A stretch of DNA of 64,000 nt from Sepioteuthis lessoniana (GCA_963585895.1 OY757916.1:19145527-19209526), one strand, 5' to 3'; positions 31,013 through 42,103 are shown, counted from the first letter of the stretch. Numbers and translations are program-made. Notes: generated by a model from the letters alone, not told the origin.

Positions 31013-32343
31013 GTGTGTGACGAGGAAATATGACACCCTAATACATTCGCCGGGTTATGGGGGAAGGAGGTGCCTCGCTAGCCCAGCCGACTATAGCAGT
31101 AAGCAGAATGGTTGAAGTAGGAGGGCCGTTTCTTTTCAACCCTCTCTATTAGTACAAGCTGACATGGGCATGGGAGAACCCAACTCCCTATTAGCCATGT
31201 ATGCGTCAGTGGAGAAGGAGACCTGTAACCATGATTGGAACTGAGGAAAAACCACCAAAAAGCCAACACATGGTAAATTTTCAAACTGCGGAAACTAAGC
31301 AGTTGCCGTTTATTCGTCGAAGGATAAAGACACATAAGCAGTTGCCTTTTGTTCGTTGAAAAATTAAGAACATAATTTGGGATATGGAAGAAACCCAAAT
31401 TCCAAAGTCATGCCACGCTGAGAACACTGAGAGAAAAGAAAAAACTTATCTTTTGATTGAATTCAAACTCCGAGGTGTGGTGAGCCTCGTTAAACGAATA
31501 CCCAAAGAAAAGATTTGTCCACGAGGAAAGATACAATTATTAATCTTAGTCTTATCTGAAATAAGACGTGTATCCCTCTACCAACGTGTTATGAAAACCC
31601 AATAACAAGAGAAAAAAGAGAAAAGAATAAACTCCACAAAATCCCAAGTAAATGAACATACAATTTAAGTATATTCAAATTTATCTTGCTGCATTCATAC
31701 TGACGTGAATAAAAGACAAATTACAGGAGGAAAGAATAGCTCCGATAAGATAGAGGGGAAAAGAGGGAATATTTGCCCAATGATAAACTTGAGATTTGGA
31801 GCACGAGCTCTTCCATTAAATCCCGAAGCCCGAAGGAAAGCGGGACGTGTCTATCACTGACGAACTATATTCTCACCTTCCACCATTAACAGATACGAAA
31901 TGGGGACCTCGGCCGGGATATTAATATTTTAATGGAGGCTCTTCCGAGATGAAGAAATACTTTCTCGCTCCTGACTTTTACCTGAATTGTTTTTTTTTCC
32001 TTGTTTCTTTCTTTTATTCAATAAAAGAACATTGTTATTAATCTTGTTAACCCAAACACGGTAGTTCAGAGTCCTGTTTTTGTTATGGAAGTATTGTATT
32101 TGTCGAAGACCTTGTATTTGAGGGGGAAAGCTTACCAGTTAGCTGGATTGAATTTTAATAATTCCCCTAGAATTCACCTAGTGGCTTTAAAATGTGGTTC
32201 AACAAGGGAGTTCGTGATATCTGTAACATTAAATAGCGTTTGGCAACCCACAGCCCACGTGTGGGCCCTGCTTTAACTGGTGGACTTGGCGGGAACGAAC
32301 GGCACCCTGCAAGCCCGAGGAGCACATGGTGGCGTAACACGTG
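31013..32343 (+). mobile_element. Long solo LTR (family LTR-5)
   Basis: Element 31017-32339 (1323 bp), TGTGACGAGGAAATATG ... ATGGTGGCGTAACA, TSD cgtg (31013-31016, 32340-32343). LINE-B reads on both sides. AATAAA lies in TTTTATTCAATAAAAGAAC at ~32010-32028, followed by a ~310-bp 3' portion. ORFs inside are short and unrecognised, so a solo LTR is preferred over an internal fragment. Confidence 0.75.
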
Positions 32344-32429
32344 AGAAGACTTAATATCTCTCAAACTCTAGGGAAAGGGTGCCAGCTAATGCCAGTGGAG
32401 AAAACTAGCAAGAAATGTGATATAATCAT

Positions 32430-32735
32430 TTTTCTGCACAAATTATTGGCTTCGAGTATTCCAATCTAAGACTAGTAATTTGCACTGTTAAACAGTTTCA
32501 ATTGTTCCAATCTAATACTAAATATTTGCCATATACGTTTTCAGTTTTTCCTAAGACTTATAATTTATAAACATATGTTTTCAGTTTTTCCTCTCAAATA
32601 CAAATAATTTTCGATTAAATTTAGTTTACCCATAGATGAAACTTTACCAGGTACTACCACTTGAATTGGTTTTAAAGGCTTGTCAATCCGTCTAGGGTTA
32701 TCTTATTCCCTGGGGTAAAGGAATCGCATACATTT
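32430..32735 (-). mobile_element. Degenerate element C piece (C7)
   Basis: Minisatellite-like units (GGCTTCGAGTATTCCAATCT, AGTAATTTGCACTGTTAAAC), CCATAGATGAAACTTTACCAG core start, then TTGGTTTTAAAGGCTTGTC, a tail-K-like end. Confidence 0.55.
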
Positions 32736-32749
32736 CACGCTTATATTTT

Positions 32750-33673
32750 CGTGGTGCATTCAATGAGTTTCCAGACTTTTTTGTACAGGCATTTAAAATT
32801 GTCATACACACTTGAAAATTCAGTGTGTTATAGCTGGTGTATTGCCTTCCTTACTCCTCCTATCATCTCTCACAGATTTATGAGATGACTGGCCAATTTT
32901 TATAATTTCAGGTTCAAATGAACAGCTACTGCAAGAATTGGAATACACCCTACTAAAGTCTGATTGTCACAGCTGGTGAATTTCAAAAAGGCATTCTGAA
33001 CGTGAGCACACTTTAGAAGAACGACATGCAATAAAATTCTGTTCTAAACTTGGAAAAAAGGCCACAGAAACGTATGGAATGCTTCAGACTGCTTTTGGGG
33101 CATCTTGCATGAATCGAGCATCAGTTTGTGAGTGGCATAAGAGATTCAAGGAAGGCAGGGAGTCTGTGAGGGACGATGAGAGGTATGGGAGGAGTATGGA
33201 AGGCAATACACCAGAGTTGATTGGCCAAAGGTTTAGGGTTACTCTGTTGAGGTTTTAAGGGAGTTCAGGAAGAAGCCAGCACTCTTCAAATCGGGTCAGC
33301 GGCATTTCCACCAGGACAATGCACCAGTCCACAACTCCATCCTTGTCACAGACTATTTGACCAAGATGGGCATCAAGACAGTTCCTCACCGACCCTATAG
33401 TTCAGACCTTGCTCCCTGTGACTTTTGGTTATTTCCTAAGCTCAGAGGCTGACGTTGTGAGACAATTGAGGAGATGAAAGAGGCTGTGACGAAGGTCATT
33501 GACAAACTCACACAAGAGGACTTCCATGGGGCCTTCGAGAAGTTGTTGGAACGGTACAGCAAGTGCATTGCAGCCGGAGGAGATTACTTCGAAGAGGACT
33601 AGAGTTTCATGTGTGTACTATCAATAAAGGTGACCATACGAAAAACGTCTGGAAACTTATTTAATGATCCTCG
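32750..33673 (+). mobile_element. mariner, internally deleted (copy 3)
   Basis: TIRs CGTGGTGCATTCAATGAG and ...CTTATTTAATGATCCTCG; right flank TA, left flank worn. 924 bp. Reads AIKFCSKLGKKATETYGMLQ, ASVCEWHKRFKEGRESVRD (helix-turn-helix half) then, after the same central deletion as the 6693 copy, VHNSILVTDYL-type, SPDLAPCDFWLFPKL-type with frameshift, and GGDYFE. Several stops. Confidence 0.9.
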
Positions 33674-33689
33674 TACATTTTTGTGTTAT

Positions 33690-34135
33690 TTCAAATGAGT
33701 TTTTTTTTTTTTTGCACACAGTTACACGATATCAAGTATTCCGATTTAATATAAGTAATTTTCAAACAGGTTTATTCGACCAATTTATAAGTCCGAGCAG
33801 AACTTGGAATTAAGGGTACGAAGAGGTAGCTTAACACCCCATCGGGTTCTAGAACTAAAGCCTCACCACCAGATACAGTTTAGTTCCATAACCAGGAATC
33901 CCTCCAACTATGGGTAAATAGTAGGACAGACTAGGTTCTTTAGCTTTGGTCAGGCAACTAGTCTAGGAGAAGGAAAACTCTGAATTAAAACCTGTTAAAC
34001 TCCGCTTAAAAATTGACCTTATGTCATATCCTTCCCGAGCGGAGGGGTTGGTAAATAGGATAACCAGGAACCCCGACACCTTTTTAGAAGAGGAGGAGGT
34101 CTTGTCCGGCCTGCTCTAGGCCTCACCGACAAGTT
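33690..34135 (-). mobile_element. Degenerate element C piece (C8)
   Basis: TTTTGCACACAGTTACACGA, ATCAAGTATTCCGATTTAAT minisatellite words and a worn core (CCTCACCACCAGATACAGTT, CATAACCAGGAA). Interrupted by a truncated SINE-A. Confidence 0.55.
33888..34070 (+). mobile_element. 5'-truncated SINE-A with 11-bp TSD
   Basis: SINE part 33899-34059 begins inside the central block (CCCTCCAACTATGGGTAAAT) and ends GAGGGGTTGGTAAATAGG. Flanks ataaccaggaa at 33888-33898 and 34060-34070 are identical. Shows that SINE-A undergoes LINE-type 5' truncation. Confidence 0.9.
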
Positions 34136-34680
34136 GAAGTCGAGTCTGGTTTTTTACTCTGTCTATTCTTCCTTTAATTTTGCTCCGTCAAATGGGTAAT
34201 CCTGTTCAATGTATTTTAGGACTTATATATTTTTGACTTTCCTCATTCCTATATATTTCCGTTCTTCACAATTCTCTGGGTATATTTTTCTTCTCTTTCG
34301 TCTATTCAGAGAGAAGAGACCAACGAAGAAATCCCAAAATCGCAGTGGATTTGTAAAATTTATCACAACGGATGACGAAGACCAGGAATAGGAAAAAAGT
34401 AAAAGTGGATGTTAAAGATCAGACAACGGTACACACTCGAGGGAAAACAACAATGCATAAATTGAAACGTCCGATTAAGAGCACCAAATATGAACATTCT
34501 GATTCATAAATGGAATAATGAACAGGATTTAACACAGGAAACTTTCGGAAACGAAAAAATTAATTCATTAATTAGGAATGCACATGAAATAATGAAAATA
34601 CTACATTTTAGAACTTTAGAATGCAAGTGAAATGAAAATAGTAATATATGAAAAAATAAGAATTATTAGACTCAAAACTT
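34136..34680. other. AT-rich stretch, partly block M
   Basis: No gene recognised to 34530. From ~34530 come block M words (GAAACGAAAAAATTAATTC, CACATGAAATAATGAAAATA, GACTCAAAACTTCTAGG) that repeat to 36165. Confidence 0.5.
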
Positions 34681-34682
34681 CT

Positions 34683-34912
34683 AGGGGGTGTCCTCGTGGT
34701 GTAATAGTTAAAGCGATGGACTGTGGAATCGTAGTAAGCGAGTTCAGACTCCAGTCGCGCTATTACGTTCGCTTTCGGACAAATACCCTAGGGAAAGGTA
34801 TGAACCCTCTTAGCTATGGTTAAATAGTACCACTACTGTTCTTCTAGAAGTACGGCTTTGGCATTAAATAACACACGAAGGTTGATATGATATTAAACAA
34901 CCAATCTAAAAT
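34683..34912 (+). mobile_element. SINE-B, copy 3
   Basis: Most complete copy: head TGTCCTCGTGGTGTAATAG, CCAGTCGCGCTATTACGTTC, central ATACCCTAGGGAAAGGTATG, AGCTATGGTTAAATAGTACC, tail GGCATTAAATAACACACGAA + GGTTGATATGATATTAAAC. A second tail copy lies at 34935-34995. Confidence 0.9.
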
Positions 34913-35083
34913 ATGAAAAAAGTTAAAAGTAACCTATTAAATAACCTAAAAAGAGTTGATATGCCATTAAACAAAGAAACCAAACCAATCAAAACTTCGA
35001 GACGGAGACAATATTCAGAACAATACATGAAATAATAAAGAAAAATTTCGTCTCAAAACACCAGAAGCAAACAAGAATGAAAG

Positions 35084-35352
35084 TAGTAAGTAACTAAGTA
35101 AGTAAAGCTGGTGACCGTAGTCGAGGGTGACTAGAAGGCTCCCTTTTCAATAGCTACTACACCGAGATGTAGGGGAGGCGCTACTCCTTTCCCTGGATTG
35201 CTCCACTTTACCCTTGATACGTACCTTATATTGCTGAGTGTTAACCAATGAGGTATCAAGTACCATTTTTAAAGTCTTTGGTATGACGCGACCGGGGATT
35301 GAACCCAGGTCTCCCAGACTATTGGCGAACGCTCTACCCACTAGACCAATGA
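35084..35352 (-). mobile_element. SINE-E, copy 2
   Basis: Minus strand head ATTGGTCTAGTGGGTAGAGC (A box), GGGTTCAATCCCCGGTCG (B box); end in AAGTAACTAAGTAAGTAA on the plus strand. Matches copy 1 throughout. Confidence 0.9.
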
Positions 35353-35471
35353 ATCAGAATAATATATGGATTAACGAAAATTCTCAGTCCTAAGACTTCA
35401 GGAAACAGCAGAAATGAAGACATTATTCTGAATAATATATGAAATTTTTTTTTTTTTAATTCTTAGTCTTA

Positions 35472-36052
35472 AAACTGTGGCGATTTAGGAATTACCAAAG
35501 AACTCCCAACCGGATGTTGACTCGTTGGCTGCCTGATACAAAATGTATAAATGCGTCGCCACGCATAAGGCTCCACGCATCCATCCGGTTAAAATCAGAA
35601 AAAAGAAAAATAATAAAATGTAAAGTAGCCAATGAGAAGCGGTCGCGCCAAAATTAGAAGGATTTTCGAGTAGCGAATTTGGAGCCGGTGAAGAGACATA
35701 AATACTCAGATTTTCTGTGAACCTATCTCTTTTTCGGGTGGTGACGTCGACCGACAACACCGTTTTCACTATCTGGTGTTTTGGGCACCACGCTATGTCT
35801 TTAGACGTAGCGTTGGTTAGTCCATTCACCAGGTAAATAAAGGAAAGTCTGAAAGAAAAGTTTTTCGTCTCCTGTCTGTTCCTATCTTCTCTTTTTTTAT
35901 ATTTCTTATGGACCTTCTTTGGGCAAGGCATTGCACCGGCCAGTCAACGTGGGGTAAAGCAAAATAACCAAAATATGGAGTCAGATATCTTACGGCAACA
36001 CAGTCTTGCCCTTAGCCACTGACTACCATAAAAATTTTAAACCCCACAAAAC
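35472..36052 (+). mobile_element. Solo LTR (family LTR-6) in block M
   Basis: LTR 35476-36048 (573 bp), TGTGGCGATTTAGG ... TTTTAAACCCCACA, exact TSD aaac (35472-35475, 36049-36052). TATA-like ACATAAATACTC at ~35697 and AATAAAGG at ~35835 give plus orientation. Block M continues across the insertion. Confidence 0.8.
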
Positions 36053-36165
36053 AAAGGATAAAGACAAAATTCTAAATTATATATATAATAGAAAAATTCT
36101 GTGTCAAAACTTCAGTACACAACAGAAATGAAGACATTATTCTGAGTTGTATATGGAAGAAGGAA

Positions 36166-36370
36166 ATAAGTCGTTGTTTAGTGGTAAATCAAGGTTTATT
36201 GATTTCTTTGATTTTCATGTAGAAAATTGATATGTAAGAATGTGTTTAATTTATTGATTTCAACACGTACACATATACACACCTACACGAACATACGTAC
36301 AATCACACACAAATACGCTCGTGCATACATATAAATACACGGATATACTCGACTATTTTGCCGCCCTGTC
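36166..36370. other. Unassigned stretch
   Basis: CA- and TA-rich words (ACACACCTACACG, ACATACGTACAATC). No gene seen. Confidence 0.5.
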
Positions 36371-37045
36371 GAATATGCTGACTTTATCTCCACCAAAGAG
36401 ATAATAGCCCACTCGAAAAAGCTGAGTTCTGGCTATGACACTAAACTGCATCTGATAGTAAGGCACCAGTTCTGGAGATCTAAAGCGAACGGGTAGTACC
36501 GTTTCGTTGCTATTACTCCCAGGTTCACCCTGACTCGGCGTGGTAGTACCTGTTAGGGTCCTATCTATGGATCAAATAGATAAGTTTAAAAACCATTCAT
36601 ATTCGATAGGAATACTTGATACTATATAACTGAATAGTCTTTATATTAAGAATAGTTATATAAAACTATGTTGCCCAGTCGGCTGGGGCTGTAAAATACA
36701 CCGATTACTTCTCTGCAGAGAGATAAGACCCCCTCCCCCCTAGATATTGACATTTAAACTGCGAACTTATGCTAAACTGAATTATTTGAAGAGGAACTGT
36801 TTTTGTATGTCAAAGTGAATTGTCTGAAATAGAACTGTTTTTGTCATTGAAACATTACTTAGCCTAAACTGAATTGTTTGAGATAGAACTGTTGGACTAA
36901 ATTGAAAAGCTTGAAATAGAAATGTTTTTAATAATTAAACAGTGTACTTACGCAAAAAAGAATTGTTTGAAATAGAACTGTTTATTTGTATAAAAAATGG
37001 ATTTGACATTAAATAACCTACAAGGGTTGATATGCCATAAAACCC
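36371..37045 (+). mobile_element. Element C9, two cores
   Basis: A diverged core at 36385-36590 (CTATGACACTAAACTGCATC, CCTATCTATGG), a minisatellite, then GCCCAGTCGGCTGGGGCTGT (the 5' start) at 36674, more minisatellite and the tail GACATTAAATAACCTACAAG + GGTTGATATGCC to 37045. Confidence 0.8.
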
Positions 37046-37139
37046 ACACAAACAAACATGAAACTATAATTGTTAACTAAGGATTATTATAAGTTACATC
37101 AAACCATATAACTTTGTGTAAACAAATCACTGTTATCAA

Positions 37140-37457
37140 GTCGAAATATTACTTGAAACTATGTAACCATTACTAAGATAGAGGAATACTTGAAACAATT
37201 CAACTGAGTGCAAATTATTTGTATTAGATAGGAATACTTGAAACAATTCAACTGAGTGCAAATTATTTGTATTAGATAGGAATACTTGAAACAATAGAAC
37301 TGAGTGCAAATTATTTGTATTAGATAGGAATACTTGAAACAATAGAACTGAGTGCAAATTATTTGTATTAGATAGGAATACTTGAAACAATACAACTGGG
37401 TGCAAATTATTTGCATTAGATAGGAATACTTGAAACAATGCAACTGAGTGCAAATTA
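37140..37457 (+). repeat. 48-bp minisatellite (left part)
   Basis: Six or so near-identical 48-bp units (TTAGATAGGAATACTTGAAA, CAATACAACTGAGTGCAAAT, TATTTGTA). It is the element C minisatellite in plus sense, and continues at 39539 after the transposon. Confidence 0.95.
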
Positions 37458-39541
37458 CACTGGTTTTTCAAGAAATTGAGGCAAGCACAAAAATACCCGT
37501 TTTTACCTAATTTGAGGGTGCTGAATTCAAATTTGAAATCCGTTTTTACTCATCACCTCTAGTTCTTTAGATATGCATAGTGTGCATTTTGCGCATATAC
37601 GGTACATAAAGGCGTATATGAATTCAGGGTTAATTCTAATATTGTGAAACTTATATATATAGTAATATATCAAGACGGATTTTGACAGTTAAGGCAGCAG
37701 GTCTCAATCCACACTCTGGCAGTCATTGGAAGAGGTTGTCTCACAGGCGGCGCAGGAGGTTGGTTTCCCTCAACTATCGTGTTACACATCTTTTGGTTTA
37801 CTAAATATTAGTATTACATTTTCAAATGCACATTTAGTTTTACTTTGTTGCATTTTCAGATTCTCCAATGGCTTCAAGCCCGTCAAAATGTCGATGATGT
37901 CTCAACAAGGCCAATTCTTTCTGCTACGCGTGTGCGGACTTCACAACAGTTACACAGCATCGGACCATCACTTCCCTCCGCAGAACCGCCTACTTTCACT
38001 ATTTTTACTGTAAAATCGGTGATCAGGACAAGTCTTGGGCTCCACACATCTGTTGTAAACCCTGCTACAATGGACTAACTGCATGGTTTAATGGCAAGAA
38101 AGCGGCTTTCAACTTTGCAGTCCCGATGGTTTGAAGAGAACCGCGAAATCACGCAGATGATTGTTATTTTTGTTTAACTAATATAACTGGTTTCAATGCA
38201 ACTTCTAGGAAAAAGATCAAATATCCCAACCTTCGATCTGCTATGAGACCCGTTCCCCATTCAGATGATCATCCTGTACCCACAACTCCAGTAAATAAGG
38301 ATCTTCTTTCTTCATCAGATGAAGAAATGCCTTCAAGGGAAGATTCTGCCGAGTCAATATCTTTGGAAGATATTGAGTCTACATATTCAGGAACAAGTGG
38401 CAATGAGCCACACTGGATCACGCAAGAAAACCTGAATGATCTTGCTCGTGATTTGTATTTGTCAAAACAGCTCGGCTTAAACAGAGGAACCTAGTCGAGG
38501 AAGATGTAAGGATCACCAGTTTCCGGAATCGGAACAAATATGATCATTGGTCTTCTTATGGGTATGCAAGCGGGCTGTTGTTTTCTCTGTCTCTGGGATA
38601 GTCGTGCTGTATCGCAGCATTACAAGCAGAAAGACTGGGGGCCTAGAAGCACTTTTGTTCCTGGCGAATACAGCCCCAAGGAGAATCCTCTGGTGGACAT
38701 GAATAAGGTGCTTCTTCCTCCTCTTCACATCAAGCTTGGTTTGATGAAGAATTTCGTGAAGGCGTTGCACAAAAATGGTGTTGCCTTCCAACACTTGTCT
38801 ACTGTATTCCCAGGTCTTAGTGCTGCTAAGCTCAAAGAGGGCATCTTTGTCGGGCCTCAGATCCAAGAAGTGCTGAAGGATACTGACTTTGAGGAGCTTC
38901 TTAACTTAAAGGAACTGAGAGCATGGGAAGCATTCATGTCAGTCTGTAGTGGCTTCCTTGGTAACACACGTGTACCAGATTACCAAGCCTGTATTGAGAA
39001 GTTACTAAAGTCTTATGAGGATATGGGGTGCCGAATGTCATGATTCATTTTCTCCATTCCCACCTCAACTTCTTCCCGCCAAACCTTGGAGCAGTGAGTG
39101 ATGCGCGTGGAAAAAGATTCCACCTAGACATTACGAAGATGGAGAGCAAATATCAAGGCAAATGGAACCCCGGCATGATGGGAGACTTCTGCTGGATGCT
39201 CTTGCGTGACATCCCGGAAGCAAAATACACCAGATCTTCTAAGAAAACACACTTTTGACTGTCTGTGGTACTATGAATTGTGTAATTGTGTCATCCAAGT
39301 ATATTGATTCAATCAGTGTTCTTTATCTATCCTGTTTTATCTGTTATAAGCTCCTGCAACTCTTGAAATATGCACATATATTCTCTGTTTATACTAAAAT
39401 GAGACTATTTAAAAGCCAGAAAAATAGAGGGAATAGAGCAAAACTATTTATAAATTTGAATTCAGCACACCCAAATTAACAAAAAACACCTATCCCCATT
39501 CTTGCCTCAGACCAAAAATTTATTTTTGTAAACCAGTGTTA
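37455..39541 (+). mobile_element. CACTG-ended DNA transposon, 3-bp TSD (TTA)
   Basis: Element 37458-39538 (2081 bp) begins CACTGGTTTTTC and ends AAACCAGTG. Imperfect TIRs of ~80 bp share CACTGGTTT, TGAGGCAAG and GTGCTGAATTCAAATTT (left 37458-37534, right 39452-39538). It sits in a 48-bp minisatellite unit, which allows an exact empty-site reading: gcaaa-tta-tttg, so the TSD is TTA (37455-37457, 39539-39541). CAC termini with a 3-bp TSD suit the CACTA/Mirage/Chapaev group, but I have no search to confirm it. Confidence 0.9.
37868..39258 (+). pseudogene. Transposase-like gene of the CACTG element, broken
   Basis: One frame runs from MASSPSK at 37868 with a stop in CR*C, then FCYACADF, APHICCKPCYNGLTAWFNGK, FAVPMV (stop in place of Trp), DDCYFCLTNI, and an acidic stretch to 38494. 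CxxC pairs suggest an N-terminal zinc-binding part. A frameshifted NLVEEDVRITSFRNRNK follows, then 38540-39043 (CCFLCLWDSRAVSQHYKQ, LPPLHIKLGLMKNFVKALHK, FVGPQIQEVLKD), and after a frameshift IHFLHSHLNFFPPNLGAVSD, KMESKYQGKWNPGMMGD. I know this as a recurrent multi-copy ORF family in animal genomes. Relative to it ~130 residues seem deleted between SFRNRN and MIIGLLMG. A splice-acceptor-like TTGCATTTTCAG precedes the start (37849-37860). Confidence 0.8.
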
Positions 39542-39870
39542 TTTGTATTAGATAGGAATACTCGAAACAATACAACTGACTGCAAATTACTTGTATTAGA
39601 TAGGAATACTTGAAACAATACTACTGAGTGCAAGTTATTTATATTAGATAGGAATACTTGAAACTATACAACTGAGTGCAAATTATTTGTATTAGATAGG
39701 AATACTTGAAATAATACAACTGAGTGCAAATTATTTCGGTTAGATTGGAAAACAAGATGGAAAAATATTCTAAAAAAACTAGATAAAAATATAATATGTA
39801 CATTTTATACTGTTCCCTAACCTCAAAATAGAATAACCTTAGATGGGTTGACATGCCGATTAAAAGAAAA
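39542..39870 (+). repeat. 48-bp minisatellite (right part) and shared tail
   Basis: Four further 48-bp units to ~39745, then CTGTTCCCTAACCTC and AGAATAACCTTAGATGGGTTGA + CATGCCGATTAAAAG, a J/K-like tail. Confidence 0.8.
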
Positions 39871-40645
39871 TGACTACTTTAGAAGAGTCTATCATCCGTT
39901 CCATAACAATAACATACCAGTTAGGTGGAAGATATTAAATATTCTAAGATTATTTTATTAGTTCTTCAAGCATAAAAAACGATAAGGGAGTCAATGATAT
40001 CTTTTTCTAAATGGTCAACATCATTTCATCGATGGGGAGTATCTTTATGATTTTCTTCTATTTTTAAATGAATTATTCCGCTAATTACCAAATCAGAGTC
40101 TCTTAAAGGGCCCAGCGTACAAGGGGATTCAAAATGTTTATCATATCTGTCAGTATATTCCTTGAATTTTCTCCAGGGGTCTTATGATAATATAATAATA
40201 GGTCTGTTGTTGTTGTTAGTGGGTGTGGTTTCTGAAGAGATTTTTTTTTTTTTGGCACACGGGGATAAGGAAAAATATTAGCACTCTTATGGGAGCACCT
40301 TTAAGATACAATTTTAAACAGTTTCCTCGTGTTCACCATCCCTGTCAACATATTCTTGGAATCTCCAGGATGTGATTAAAAATGTTGGTATTTCTCTATC
40401 AAAATTATTATCCCTGTCAACATACCTCTAGAATCTTCCCCATTGGTCTTATGATAATATAATAACAGGCAAATGCTTGTTGTTGCACGTGTGTGTGTGT
40501 GTGTGTGTGTGGTTTCTGAAAAGGTTTTTTTTTGCACAGTTATATAGGGCGATAAAAAATATTAGTATTTCTCAGGAAATATATCTAGTAAAAAAGCAAA
40601 ACGGTTATTAGGGAGGAGATAACCTATAGAAGTAATTGATCTTCT
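39871..40645. other. Unassigned, with a ~260-bp tandem duplication
   Basis: TCTTATGATAATATAATAA and TGTGGTTTCTGAA blocks occur at ~40180-40260 and ~40447-40540. A (GT)n run lies at 40488-40512. No ORF of interest. Confidence 0.55.
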
Positions 40646-40647
40646 TT

Positions 40648-40846
40648 CTTAAGAGGCCAAATAGCTAAAGTGTTGGGCTGCAGCTTTGAAATAAGCGGGT
40701 TCGAACTCCAGTCACACTGTTACGTTTACTTTGAAACCAATGCCCTTGAGAAAGGCATGAACACCTTATCCTCTCCACTCCAGCTTTTGGTTAAATGGTA
40801 TGACTGCTGTCTTTCAACAAAGATGGCTTTGGCATTAAATGACACT
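40648..40846 (+). mobile_element. SINE-B, copy 4
   Basis: AGCTAAAGTGTTGGGCTGC head, GGTTCGAACTCCAGTCACAC B box, CCTTGAGAAAGGCATGAAC centre, GGCTTTGGCATTAAATGACAC where the tail is cut by LINE-A. Confidence 0.8.
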
Positions 40847-40849
40847 CAT

Positions 40850-41195
40850 CATCATCATGTCGTGCGGCCAGCACGGATATCCCTGACCCTCTCTCTCCAC
40901 GTCTCCCTATCATTCATCGCCTCTGGCAGGTCTTCAGGGTTACATCCTGTATCATCACATAGCTGCTGTATGTATGTTCGCTGGTCGTCCTGCTTTTGAT
41001 TGGCCATATGCGGGGTACCACAGGAGTACATCACTTACGAGCTCGTCATTGCTTTTCCAGCAGTGTCCGGCATGTCTGGTTCGTCTAGCTTGGATAGTTT
41101 TCGTGATAGGTGGTAGGTGACAGTATAGTTGGTGCATTGTGGGGTGTTGCTGCCAGGACTTGTTCAATATTGCTCTCAACATTCTTGTATAATTT
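40850..41195 (-). mobile_element. LINE-A 3' end (copy A6), joined to SINE-B
   Basis: Minus strand: MLRAILNKSWQQHPTMHQLY, TKTIQARRTRHAGHCWKS, QLCDDTGCNPEDLPEAMND-type, ending in (ATG)n at 40850-40860. 5'-truncated; lies in the SINE-B tail. Confidence 0.85.
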
Positions 41196-41842
41196 GGTTT
41201 TGGAGAAAATAATCTTTTTTGTTAGAAAAGATGTTTATTTGTACCATTGCAGTACTAAAGACAGTTTTTCGACCCGTTATGACCCGACCGTGGTAATAAG
41301 TGGACGAAAGGTATACTCTGTTAAACTACTCAAAGGTTTATTTACTACTAGGCAGCAAGTTTATTTACTACTAGAGAAAGAAAGACAGTATAGAAACAAA
41401 GACGATGGTATCAACTAGACAAAAATAAGCAACATGTAATTATGTGAAAGGGAGAGCAGACACAGACCTTGAATTTTTTTTCTGGTTCTAACATGCTTGT
41501 CCACTGAGTCTAACGCCCCTTTTGGAGCGCCCCAAGAATTTGGGGCCCGTAAACTTTTGTCTTCTTACATTTTCGTAGCTGGTGTTCAATTGACGTCTTT
41601 ACCTCATCACTTCTCGCCGATGACACTCGAAATAACACGAGTCGTCCTCTCAATATCACCTGTCGTGTCGGCAGGAGGGACATCTGCCCACGCGCCTCCA
41701 GTCCTTCTCAGTCATTTTTAATTACCCAAGTGCTTCGGCCTTCCTATTCAGAGTCTACTGTCTGCTTTATTAATTTATTTACTCAATTTCAGTTTTCAAT
41801 GAGCCGTTCAGTTACGTTATATATTTATAGGTGATAAATAAA
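41196..41842. other. Unassigned; GC-richer block 41490-41740
   Basis: GTTTATTTACTACTAG occurs twice (41336, 41364). The GC-richer block (GGAGCGCCCCAAGAATTTGG) resembles LTR sequence in composition only; no TG...CA ends with TSD found. Confidence 0.4.
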
Positions 41843-41844
41843 AA

Positions 41845-42103
41845 AAGTAAAGTTGGCAACCTTAGTCGGGGATGACCCGAAGGCTCCCTTTTCAATAGCT
41901 ACCACATCGAAGTGTAGGAGAGGGCGCTACTCCATTCCCGGGATTGCTTCACTTTACCCTTGATCCTTACCTTATAATGCTGAGAGTTAAGCAAGGCGGC
42001 ATCAAGTACCATTTTTCAAGTCTTTAGTATGACTCGACCTGGGATTGAACCTCGGTCTCCCGGACAATTGACGAACACTCTACTCATTAGACAAATGGCC
42101 CGG
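41845..42103 (-). mobile_element. SINE-E, copy 3
   Basis: Same inverted order as copy 2: AGTAAAGTTGGCAACCTTAG, GGCTCCCTTTTCAATAGCTA, GACCTGGGATTGAACCTCGG. Confidence 0.9.

Larger units (their letters stand above)
29650..32420 (+). mobile_element. LINE-B copy (B-IX) split by two solo LTRs
   Basis: Pieces 29650-29826, 30381-31016 and 32344-32420 join in order: KERTQTSGPK and TREELNMNKK; then NECNKLAQSKFKIWHDWLEK (~30540), DHTTKCYMSKPESVPKNG (~30640), LLINKKKRICYQVEFA (30755), TDHRVKIKERKKTDKYLNLA (30818), and the 3' UTR (GTGCCAGCTAATGCCAGTGG) at 32375-32420. An internal deletion removed part of the body before the first LTR. Confidence 0.75.
34530..36165 (+). repeat. Block M: broken tandem repeat
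   Basis: A ~75-bp module (ATTCTCAGTCCTAAGACTTC, AGCAGAAATGAAGACATTAT, TCTGAATAATATATGAAA) recurs at ~34990, 35375, 35455/36055 and 36090, separated by SINE-B, SINE-E and a solo LTR. Confidence 0.65.

Noticed and set aside
35485-35931. 148-codon minus-strand frame
   Set aside because: Lies antisense within the solo LTR at 35476-36048; no motif recognised.
37140-37457. CRISPR-like regular repeats
   Set aside because: Units are contiguous with no unique spacers, and the setting is eukaryotic.
37136-37471. Two minus-strand frames of ~100 codons with repeated residues
   Set aside because: A 48-bp repeat is a multiple of three, so frames stay open; this is minisatellite DNA.
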